Positions 1-6,323 of a stretch of DNA of 7,099 nt are shown here, piece after piece (the first letter of the stretch is position 1; each line of letters opens with the position of its first letter). Source of the DNA: Clostridiales bacterium (GTDB taxonomy: Bacteria > Bacillota > Clostridia > Lachnospirales > Lachnospiraceae). The notes below the pieces were generated by a model. The model was not told where the DNA came from, ran no database searches, and worked only from the letters and a program-made list of their open reading frames with translations. The DNA lies in NCBI GenBank assembly GCA_021199135.1, contig JAJQIQ010000110.1, forward strand, positions 1 to 7,099, given 5' to 3'. The translations under genes were made by a program, and so were the position numbers.

Positions 1-2353
1 TGATCTGGTAATCCGCGCTGATCTGCTCGAGGAGCTCGTTGCCGCAGCGCACCTTCTCCTCGTCGAGGTTGACGTACGGGTCATCGAGCACCAGAAACGG
101 TTTCTCGTCCGGGTACATCGCGTCTACGAGCGCCAGCCTCATGCACACGCCGAGCAGGTCCTGATATCCCGCGGAGAGCCACTTTGTTTCCCGCATCTGG
201 CCCTGTTCCTTGACCTGCACCGCGATGTTGGCGTTTACCATCCATCCGCCGCTGCGGTCGCCGGTCAGCATCTCGTAATATTTCTGGAATCCGTGCTCTA
301 TCGGTCCTAGGTACCGCGCGGAGAACTGATCCTTCGCCCTCTGCAGGTAGTCCTGCGTGACGCCGAGGATATGGTATGTGTGCTTCTCGGCCTCCTGCTT
401 GGCCTCACAGAGCATGAGCTGCTGCTCCTTCTCGTCGCGCATGTCGAGCTGCTCCTGCAGGTCCTCCATCTGGTGCCCGTACTGCTCAATCGACTCCCGC
501 ACCTCCTCCATCTGGCTGTCAACGTCGCCTATCATAGCATTCAGCTCATCCAGCGTGTAGGGGCACTTCTTGCCCTGCGCAAGCTGGGTGACGTCGCAAT
601 TTTTCTCGAACTCCTCCTTCTTTTCGGCGGCCTCCTCATATGCCGACTTCGCGAGGCGGTACTCCGCCGCCTTCGTCTGCATCCGGCTCAGGCTCCCCGC
701 GATGTCGTCGCCGAAGTCGATCTTCGTCCTCTCGCCGAACTCCATCAGCGACTGCCTGGTCTTGTCGCACTCCTTCTGTGTCTCCTCGGCCTTCTTCCTT
801 CGCCCGTCGAGCCGTTCATATTCCTGCAATGAATTTTTTAATTCATAGAGCTTGTCCCGTGCTTCATCCGCGTCGCAGTCTATGCCGTACTTCCCGAGGA
901 ACTCCGTCACCTCGTCGCGCAGCTGCAGGAGCTTCTCCGCCGTCCGGTTCAGAAGATCCGAGATTTCGTCGACGGGCTCCTGGAGCTTCTTTGCCTCCTC
1001 CTGGAGCCTCTCCTGCTCAATCTGTTCCTCTTTCCTGTCTGATCTTATCCTGAAGACGCGGATGACAAACAGCGCCACCGCCGCCACGAGAGCCGCTCCT
1101 GCGACAATCGCGAGCACATACCAGTAGGCCTCAAACAGCCCCCCTAGGCAGGCGCAGCACGCGACAATCCCCACGACGATGCACACTATCGCCGGGATGA
1201 AGAGCTCCATGTGGTTGTCCTCCTCGTATGGCTCCTCGCTCTGGTGGATTGCGAGCGCCTCGTAGTACGAGAGCTTCGTCTCCAGCTGCGACCTCTCGTC
1301 GCGGCAGTTGGCGATAGCGTCGAGTTTCTTCACAATTCTGCCCATCTCCTCATCGCTGGGCTTCCCCTCCGAAAACATTTCAGAGAGCTTGTCGTGCTGC
1401 TCCTCCTCCGCGTCAGTGAGTCCGATGTTGTACAGCGTGGTCTTTAGGACGCCGAGCATCTGCACATCCTGGTTCCTCTGCTGAAACTCCTCATCAGACG
1501 GAACGCCCGACGGGAAAATCTCCTCGTACTCCGAGAGCGCCTCTTTCCGCCTCTTTTCGTCCGCGCAGAGCTCCCTGTAATTCGCCGCCATGGTCTCCCT
1601 GCGGCTGTCCTCGCTCGCGTGCTGCAGAGCGGAGGCGTACTGGCTCCGGATGTCGGAGAGCTCGCGCCGCTGTTCCTGCTTCTGGGAGAGCTTGCCACCG
1701 AGCTCCGCCGATGCCGTCTCCGCCGCCTCATAACCCTTGAGTTCCTCCTCGAGGAGCACGATCGTGTTCTTCCTCTTTTTCATCGAGCCGGTCGCCCTGT
1801 CGGGGGAGAGGTGATTCATCCGCTCGTGGATCAGCTTCTGCGCGCTGTCAAAATTGTTTATGTCGTTCGTGTTCTCGACTAGGTTGCCGAGCTTTGCGTT
1901 TATCGCGTCGGTCGAGCCGCACTCGCAGTCGTTCTGCGCGATGAACGCGCTCCGCTTGAAGGAGGCGCTGTCGAGGCCGAAGATCTCGTTTCCTATCTGT
2001 GATGAGAAATCGTGGCACTCGAGCTTAGTCGCAAGGTCGTAGAGGTGGAACTCGTCGGATTTCTCGGTCTTGCCGAACGAGCGGCTTATGCGGTATCTCT
2101 TGCCCTGATGCTCGAAGTCGAGCTGGCCGCCGTACGCCCCGCCCTGCCACGGGCGGTAGAGGGTGCGCTCCTTCTCAAACGAGCCCGACTCGCGCTTTGA
2201 CTCGAAGCCGTAGAACATCACCCGCAAAAAGGCCGCAAGAGTGCTTTTCCCCCAGGCGTTCGCCTCGTGGATTATGTTGAGGCCCTCCCCGAATTTCATG
2301 TCTAGCCCCGATAATTTCCCGAAATTTTCAATGTGGCACGCAATCAGCCTCAT
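1..2353 (-). CDS. YhaN/SbcC-like ATPase with coiled coil and two membrane helices (C-terminus cut by window edge)
   Basis: I read this frame codon by codon from ATG at 2353-2351: it stays open for 784 codons and runs off the left edge. The N-terminus resembles Rad50/SbcC/YhaN ATPases (IENFGKL near residues 8-14, then a P-loop at 30-38 ending WGKST with Lys36, and a likely Q-loop Gln at 140 in FIAQND). Long Glu/Lys/Gln-rich coiled-coil stretches cover about 190-380 and 432-690. Between them lie two hydrophobic helices, about 386-407 and 411-431, followed by an Arg-rich stretch. The C-terminal ATPase half shows the ABC signature LSAGYQDLLG (726-735), Walker B FLVLDDP (753-759) and a D-loop VNLDEE. 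The missing tail should be short. In this family the two ATPase halves meet in the cytoplasm; here the coil apex is probably in the membrane. It starts 2 bases after its nuclease partner, like yhaO-yhaN of Bacillus subtilis. Odd: the first P-loop Gly is Glu, and no CxxC zinc hook is present. DNA processing is inferred from family and neighbour. Confidence 0.88.
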   Translation of the reverse strand, partial: MRLIACHIENFGKLSGLDMKFGEGLNIIHEANAWGKSTLAAFLRVMFYGFESKRESGSFEKERTLYRPWQGGAYGGQLDFEHQGKRYRISRSFGKTEKSDEFHLYDLATKLECHDFSSQIGNEIFGLDSASFKRSAFIAQNDCECGSTDAINAKLGNLVENTNDINNFDSAQKLIHERMNHLSPDRATGSMKKRKNTIVLLEEELKGYEAAETASAELGGKLSQKQEQRRELSDIRSQYASALQHASEDSRRETMAANYRELCADEKRRKEALSEYEEIFPSGVPSDEEFQQRNQDVQMLGVLKTTLYNIGLTDAEEEQHDKLSEMFSEGKPSDEEMGRIVKKLDAIANCRDERSQLETKLSYYEALAIHQSEEPYEEDNHMELFIPAIVCIVVGIVACCACLGGLFEAYWYVLAIVAGAALVAAVALFVIRVFRIRSDRKEEQIEQERLQEEAKKLQEPVDEISDLLNRTAEKLLQLRDEVTEFLGKYGIDCDADEARDKLYELKNSLQEYERLDGRRKKAEETQKECDKTRQSLMEFGERTKIDFGDDIAGSLSRMQTKAAEYRLAKSAYEEAAEKKEEFEKNCDVTQLAQGKKCPYTLDELNAMIGDVDSQMEEVRESIEQYGHQMEDLQEQLDMRDEKEQQLMLCEAKQEAEKHTYHILGVTQDYLQRAKDQFSARYLGPIEHGFQKYYEMLTGDRSGGWMVNANIAVQVKEQGQMRETKWLSAGYQDLLGVCMRLALVDAMYPDEKPFLVLDDPYVNLDEEKVRCGNELLEQISADYQI

Positions 2354-2355
2354 CG

Positions 2356-3444
2356 CTATATCTCCTCCCCGGAAAGCGCCATTATGCCGCAACGTATGAC
2401 CTCGGTCTTCTCCTCCTCGCTCATGTCCGACGAGAGTACCATGCGGATGAACTCGCCCTTTAAGGACGCGTCCTTCTCGTAGTCCGCGTAATTCACCCGG
2501 AGCCTCGTGCGGTCCTCGACCTTCTCGTAGTAGAAATAGTCCGAAAACATGTCCTCGAGGAAGTCACAGCTGAACTCCGCGTCCACCTCGACCTCCCCGG
2601 TAAGCTCAATTTTCACAAGGCTCCCCGATGAATAGTTTGCATCCGAGATTGCCCGCTCTATGCGCTCCGCCGCCTCCTGCGTCGTCATGACCCCGCCGAC
2701 GTCGACGGGGAGGGTGTAGATGGTCCTCGCGGCAAACGGGACGAACTCGCAGTTCATCGTGCGGCTGTCCTCGTCTATGTCAAGGAGCATGAAGCCCTTC
2801 TCCCCGCACTCGTCGAAGCCGCGCCCCTCGAGGCAGCCCGGGTAGCAGTAAATCCCCCTCGCATCGAGCTTCTCGATGAGCCTGCCGTGCACATGCCCGA
2901 GCGCGAGGTAGTCAATGTTTTTATTTTTTAAATCGTTTAGGCTTATGACCTGCACCTGGTCCTTGCTCTTGTAGTTCTCGAGCTGTCCGTGCAGGGTGAC
3001 GATGTTGAACTTATCGTGCTCGAGCACGATGGAATTGTACATGGTCGCCGCATTGTCTGGGCTTATCTCCATCCCGGTAATCGCGACGTCGCCGTAGAGG
3101 TATGTGCCCCAGCTGTCGCCGTACATGAGCAGATTCTCCGGCACCTCCTCGAGCTTCGTGAGGAAGTTGTCGGAGTCATGGTTCCCGCGCAGGTAGATGA
3201 AGTCAATCTGCGGGTGTCCCAAAATCATGTCGCGGACCGTGTTTCTCGCCATGGCGGAAATGTTTCGCGTGTCAAAGAGGTCGCCCGCGATGAGGATGAC
3301 CCGCACCTCGTTTGCCGCGGCGTACTCGACCATGCGCGTGAAAGTGCGCAAAAGCTCCTTGCGCCGCTCCCTCGCCTGCTCCCGGCTGAGGTTCGCCGTC
3401 ATCTTTGAATCCAGATGCAAATCCGCACAGTGAATAATCTTCAT
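2356..3444 (-). CDS. YhaO/SbcD/Mre11-type metallophosphoesterase (predicted DNA exonuclease)
   Basis: This complete 362-residue protein carries the full calcineurin-like phosphoesterase ligand set of Mre11/SbcD nucleases. These are Asp8 and His10 in CADLH, Asp55 in AGDLFD, Asn88 and His89 in GNHD, His152 in LHG, and His184 and His186 in GHVH. PGCLEGRGFDE at 202-212 is the usual conserved stretch after the catalytic fold. Residues from about 240 to the end form the smaller C-terminal region that in relatives contacts DNA or the ATPase partner. Two Mn-type metal ions are expected at the active site. Length is close to SbcD and somewhat shorter than Bacillus YhaO (about 400 residues). The chosen ATG lies 1 base after the clpX stop and has a modest GAGAGG ribosome site 5 bases upstream, so it is probably translated by coupling to clpX. 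It partners naturally with the downstream YhaN-like ATPase, as Mre11 does with Rad50. Nuclease activity is family-based; yhaO or sbcD naming is uncertain, so no symbol is given. Confidence 0.92.
   Translation of the reverse strand: MKIIHCADLHLDSKMTANLSREQARERRKELLRTFTRMVEYAAANEVRVILIAGDLFDTRNISAMARNTVRDMILGHPQIDFIYLRGNHDSDNFLTKLEEVPENLLMYGDSWGTYLYGDVAITGMEISPDNAATMYNSIVLEHDKFNIVTLHGQLENYKSKDQVQVISLNDLKNKNIDYLALGHVHGRLIEKLDARGIYCYPGCLEGRGFDECGEKGFMLLDIDEDSRTMNCEFVPFAARTIYTLPVDVGGVMTTQEAAERIERAISDANYSSGSLVKIELTGEVEVDAEFSCDFLEDMFSDYFYYEKVEDRTRLRVNYADYEKDASLKGEFIRMVLSSDMSEEEKTEVIRCGIMALSGEEI
2362..2370 (-). promoter_or_regulatory. Ribosome binding site of the YhaN-like gene, inside the nuclease gene
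   Basis: On the minus strand this reads GGGGAGGAG and ends 8 bases before the ATG at 2353. It lies within the last codons of the metallophosphoesterase gene, whose TAG stop is 2 bases before the ATG. It fixes the start of the ATPase gene and implies translational coupling. Confidence 0.8.
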
Positions 3445-3445
3445 C

Positions 3446-4873
3446 TCAACCTCTCATGCCAATCCTCGGCGCCGAAGACACGCCGCGCATCTCTATGAGC
3501 GGCCCTCCGGTCTTTTCGACGTATTCCTTCGTAATCGTGACCTTGCCGATGTTCTCGTCCTTCGGTATCTCATACATTATGTCGAGCATGAACTCCTCGA
3601 TTATCGCCCGGAGCGCACGCGCACCGACCTTCTTCTCCTTGGCCTTCTTCGCGATCGCCTCGAGCGCCCCGTCCTCGAACTCGAGGGCCACCTCGTCCAT
3701 AGAAAGGAGCTTCTGGTACTGCTTGGTGATCGCGTTCTTGGGCTCGACAAGAATCCTCGTAAGCATCTCCTCGGTCAGCGACTCGAGCGCGAACAGGACC
3801 GGGAGCCTCCCCAAAAACTCCGGGATCATCCCGAATTTCCTCACGTCCTCGACCGTCACCTGGAGCAGGAGGTTGTCATCCTCGTCGTACTTGTCCTTGA
3901 GGTCCGCCCCGAATCCTATCGACGCCGCGCTGCTCAGCCGCTCCTTTATTATTTCATCGAGGTCTGGGAACGCGCCGCCGCAGATGAAGAGGATGTTCGT
4001 CGTGTCGACGGTCGTCATCGGCACCATCGCGTTCTTGCTGCTCGCGCCGACTGGCACCTCAATCTCCGCGCCCTCGAGGAGCTTTAGCATCCCCTGCTGC
4101 ACGGACTCGCCGGAGACGTCGCGCTGGTTCGTGTTGCGCTTCTTCGCGATCTTGTCGATCTCGTCGATGTATATGATGCCGTGCTCCGCCCTCTCGACGT
4201 CGTTGTCGGCCGCGGCGAGGAGCTTCGATACGACGCTCTCTATGTCGTCGCCGATGTAGCCCGCCTCGGTGAGCGTCGTCGCGTCCGTGATCGCCAGCGG
4301 CACATCGAGGAGCTTCGCCAACGTCTTTACCAGATAGGTCTTCCCGCAGCCGGTAGGACCGATCATGAGCATGTTTGACTTCTCGATCTCGACTCCGTCC
4401 TCCGGCTCGGACATCACGCGCTTGTAGTGGTTGTATACCGCCACCGACATGACCTTCTTCGCGTGCTCCTGCCCCACGACGTACTCGTCGAGCCTCGCCT
4501 TTATCCTGTGAGGCGCGGGGATGGAGCGGATGTCCATGGGCTCCCTCTCGCGCTTCTCCTTCGGAGCCTTCTTCTTCAGCTTCTGGCTCTGCGGCACGCC
4601 ATTCTGCAGGTCGGAGAGGTTTATCATGCTGATGTTCGGCATCCCCTGCATGTTCGGTATGTTCGACATCTTGAGCATGCCGATAATGTCGTTGGGGGTG
4701 AAGCCGCTGTTGTTCACCGTGTCGAACGTCTTCTGCATGCAGTCCTGGCATATGCACAGGTTCGGCTGGATGCGTATCAGCTTGCCCGCGACGCTCTCCG
4801 GCCTCTTGCACATATAGCAGACTTCCTCGTACTCGTCCTTATTGCCGTTGTTGTCAACCTGATTGTCTGACAT
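3446..4873 (-). CDS. clpX: ClpX-family AAA+ unfoldase, divergent form
   Basis: This 475-residue protein is a complete ClpX-type ATPase, which in the family unfolds proteins and feeds them to the ClpP protease in the cytoplasm. The N-terminal zinc-binding domain has Cys19/Cys22 and Cys42/Cys45. A Met/Asn/Pro-rich linker (about 70-110) follows, then the AAA+ module. This has Walker A GPTGCGKT (172-179), pore-1 loop GYIG (205-208), Walker B IIYIDEID (233-240), the RDVSGES segment (251-257), Arg356 in PEFLGRLP as the arginine finger, and sensor-2 GAR (417-419). The ClpP-docking IGF motif is present at 319-321. Unlike standard ClpX, the RKH pore loop reads SKN at about 279-281 with no length change. 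It is about 50 residues longer than E. coli ClpX (424). The ATG is supported by AGGAGG 9 bases upstream. It sits beside gatB rather than tig or clpP, which suggests a second clpX copy, though the rest of the genome is not visible. Confidence 0.93.
   Translation of the reverse strand: MSDNQVDNNGNKDEYEEVCYMCKRPESVAGKLIRIQPNLCICQDCMQKTFDTVNNSGFTPNDIIGMLKMSNIPNMQGMPNISMINLSDLQNGVPQSQKLKKKAPKEKREREPMDIRSIPAPHRIKARLDEYVVGQEHAKKVMSVAVYNHYKRVMSEPEDGVEIEKSNMLMIGPTGCGKTYLVKTLAKLLDVPLAITDATTLTEAGYIGDDIESVVSKLLAAADNDVERAEHGIIYIDEIDKIAKKRNTNQRDVSGESVQQGMLKLLEGAEIEVPVGASSKNAMVPMTTVDTTNILFICGGAFPDLDEIIKERLSSAASIGFGADLKDKYDEDDNLLLQVTVEDVRKFGMIPEFLGRLPVLFALESLTEEMLTRILVEPKNAITKQYQKLLSMDEVALEFEDGALEAIAKKAKEKKVGARALRAIIEEFMLDIMYEIPKDENIGKVTITKEYVEKTGGPLIEMRGVSSAPRIGMRG
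3450..3455 (-). promoter_or_regulatory. Weak ribosome binding site of the metallophosphoesterase gene, inside clpX
   Basis: The minus strand reads GAGAGG, 5 bases before the ATG at 3444 and within the last codons of clpX. It is the weakest of the four sites in the window, so initiation probably depends on ribosomes ending on clpX. Confidence 0.55.
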
Positions 4874-4882
4874 TTTTCGTTT

Positions 4883-4888
4883 CCTCCT
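4883..4888 (-). promoter_or_regulatory. Ribosome binding site of clpX
   Basis: A perfect AGGAGG on the minus strand lies 9 bases before the ATG at 4873. It sits in the only real intergenic gap of the window (4874-4891, 18 bases), just after the gatB TAA. The gap is too short for a separate promoter plus terminator, so clpX is probably cotranscribed with gatB. Confidence 0.85.
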
Positions 4889-4891
4889 GCC

Positions 4892-6322
4892 TTAGAGCAG
4901 TTCCTTTAATATCTTGTTCACAAGCCCCGGGTTCGCCTTGCCCTTCGTCGCCTTCATGGTCTGCCCGACCAAGAAGCCCAGGGCTTTCTCCTTGCCGCCG
5001 TGGTAGTCCTCGACGGACTGCGGGTTCTCGGCGATGACCTTCTCGACCGCCGCGCGGAGCTGGCCCTCGTCGCTGACGCTCTTTAAGCCTTTCTCCTCGA
5101 TGTATCGCTCCGGGTCGACGTCGTCGGTGAATATCACCGCAAAGACGTCCTTGCCGACGCTTCCGTTTATAGTCCCGGCGTCGATGAGGTCGATGAGCTT
5201 CGCCAAATTCTCCGGCGAGAAGCATATGTCATCAGGGTCCATCGAATGGTCTTTCAAGAGGCGCATCGTCTCGACCATCAGCCAGTTCGAGACCTTCTTG
5301 GGCTTGCCGCAGATCTTCGTCGTCTCCTCGAAGAGGTCGGCCATGTGCTTCGACTCCGTGAGGATCTTCGCGTCGTACTCGGGGATGTCGTACTCCTTTT
5401 TGTATCGCGCCAATTTCTCCTCCCTAAGCTCCGGCTGCCGCGCCCTTATCTGCGCGATCCACTCGTCCGATACGACGAGCGGCACGAGGTCCGGCTCCGG
5501 GAAATAGCGGTAGTCCTGCGCGTCCTCCTTGGAGCGCATCGCGTGCGAGGACTCCTTGTTGTCGTCCCACCTGCGCGTCTCCTGGATGACGCGCCTTCCC
5601 GCCTCGAGGAGCTCTATCTGCCTCTGCCTCTCGCCCTCTATCGCGCGGGCGATCGCCTTGAAGGAGTTCAGGTTCTTCATCTCTGTCCTGGTCCCGAGCT
5701 TGCTGCTTCCCGCCTCGCGGACGGAGAGGTTGACGTCGGCGCGCATTGAACCCTCGTTCAATTTGCAGTCGGACGCGCCGAGGTACTGGATCGTGAGCCT
5801 CAGCTTCTCGAGGTAGGCTATGACCTCCTCCGCCGAGCGCATGTCGGGCTCCGAGACTATCTCGATGAGCGGCACGCCGGAGCGGTTGAAGTCCACGATG
5901 GAGACGTCCTCCCACTCGTCGTGGACGAGCTTGCCGGCGTCCTCCTCCATGTGGATCTCGTGGATCCGCACCTCCTTCTTTCCCGCCGCCGTCTCGATCT
6001 CGACGTGGCCGTTGCGGCAGATCGGGAGATAGAGCTGGGAGATCTGGTAGTTCTGCGGGTTGTCCGGGTAGAAATAATTTTTCCTGTCAAATTTGCTGTA
6101 CTGCGTGATCTGGCAGTTCGTCGCAAGTCCGACCGCCACCGCGTACTCGACGACCTGGCGGTTAAGAACCGGAAGCGCCCCCGGCTGACCCGTGCAGACA
6201 GGGCAGGTGTGGGTGTTCGGCGCGCCGCCGAATGCCGTGGAGCAGGAGCAGAAAATCTTGGTCTTCGTCGCCAGCTCCACGTGCACCTCAAGGCCGATGA
6301 CCGTCTCGTAATTCTTGCTCAT
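4892..6322 (-). CDS. gatB: Aspartyl/glutamyl-tRNA amidotransferase subunit B
   Basis: This complete 476-residue protein is GatB, the tRNA-binding kinase subunit of GatCAB. It phosphorylates the side chain of Glu on tRNA(Gln), or Asp on tRNA(Asn), so that ammonia from GatA can convert it to the amide. Visible family landmarks are GLEVHVEL (10-17), KNYFYPDNPQNYQISQ (81-96), HMEEDAGKL (124-132), DFNRSGVPLIEIVSEPD (144-160), GTRTEMKNLNSF (210-221) and YRYFPEPDL (271-279). The helical and YqeY-like tail ends with GQTMKATKGKANP (about 453-465), which binds the tRNA elbow in relatives. Cys25, Cys27, Cys40 and Cys43 make this the zinc-binding GatB type. Length matches the family. The ATG lies 1 base after the gatA stop, with AGGGGAGGG 6 bases upstream inside gatA, so the two are coupled and made in matched amounts. 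The 18-base gap to clpX suggests one transcript. Nothing appears broken. Confidence 0.98.
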   Translation of the reverse strand: MSKNYETVIGLEVHVELATKTKIFCSCSTAFGGAPNTHTCPVCTGQPGALPVLNRQVVEYAVAVGLATNCQITQYSKFDRKNYFYPDNPQNYQISQLYLPICRNGHVEIETAAGKKEVRIHEIHMEEDAGKLVHDEWEDVSIVDFNRSGVPLIEIVSEPDMRSAEEVIAYLEKLRLTIQYLGASDCKLNEGSMRADVNLSVREAGSSKLGTRTEMKNLNSFKAIARAIEGERQRQIELLEAGRRVIQETRRWDDNKESSHAMRSKEDAQDYRYFPEPDLVPLVVSDEWIAQIRARQPELREEKLARYKKEYDIPEYDAKILTESKHMADLFEETTKICGKPKKVSNWLMVETMRLLKDHSMDPDDICFSPENLAKLIDLIDAGTINGSVGKDVFAVIFTDDVDPERYIEEKGLKSVSDEGQLRAAVEKVIAENPQSVEDYHGGKEKALGFLVGQTMKATKGKANPGLVNKILKELL

Positions 6323-6323
6323 A

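Noticed and set aside
560..600. Possible zinc hook at Cys-Pro-Tyr (KKCPY) in the ATPase coil
   Set aside because: There is no second cysteine in CxxC spacing, and the location is in the second coil arm rather than at the apex.
371..832. Plus-strand open frame of 153 codons rich in Leu
   Set aside because: It is the mirror of the Glu/Lys/Gln-rich coiled coil of the minus-strand ATPase; CTC/CTT codons are reversed GAG/AAG. No convincing ribosome site or family.
831..844. A+T-rich short inverted repeat (GAATT, TTTT loop, AATTC)
   Set aside because: It lies inside the ATPase coding frame (Asn/Lys/Leu codons); arms of 5 bases are too short for a terminator or operator call.
1745..1756. 12-base perfect palindrome CTCCTCGAGGAG
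   Set aside because: It arises from repeated Leu-Glu codons (CTC/GAG) in the coiled coil and has no terminator-like T run or regulatory position.
2917..2935. A-rich run on the minus strand in the nuclease gene containing an A-AAA-AAT slippery heptamer
   Set aside because: A -1 slip would meet a TAA at once and lose the GHVH metal ligands. The full-length frame is intact and conserved, and I see no strong downstream structure to stimulate slippage.
3456..4259. Long plus-strand open frame (267 codons) opposite clpX
   Set aside because: It is exactly antisense to conserved ClpX motifs, gives a Ser-rich composition expected from reversed G+C-rich codons, and has no recognisable domain.
4059..4811. 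Minus-strand open frame of 250 codons overlapping clpX
   Set aside because: It is an alternate frame of clpX with low-complexity Arg/Gly/His-rich sequence; the true frame contains every ClpX motif.
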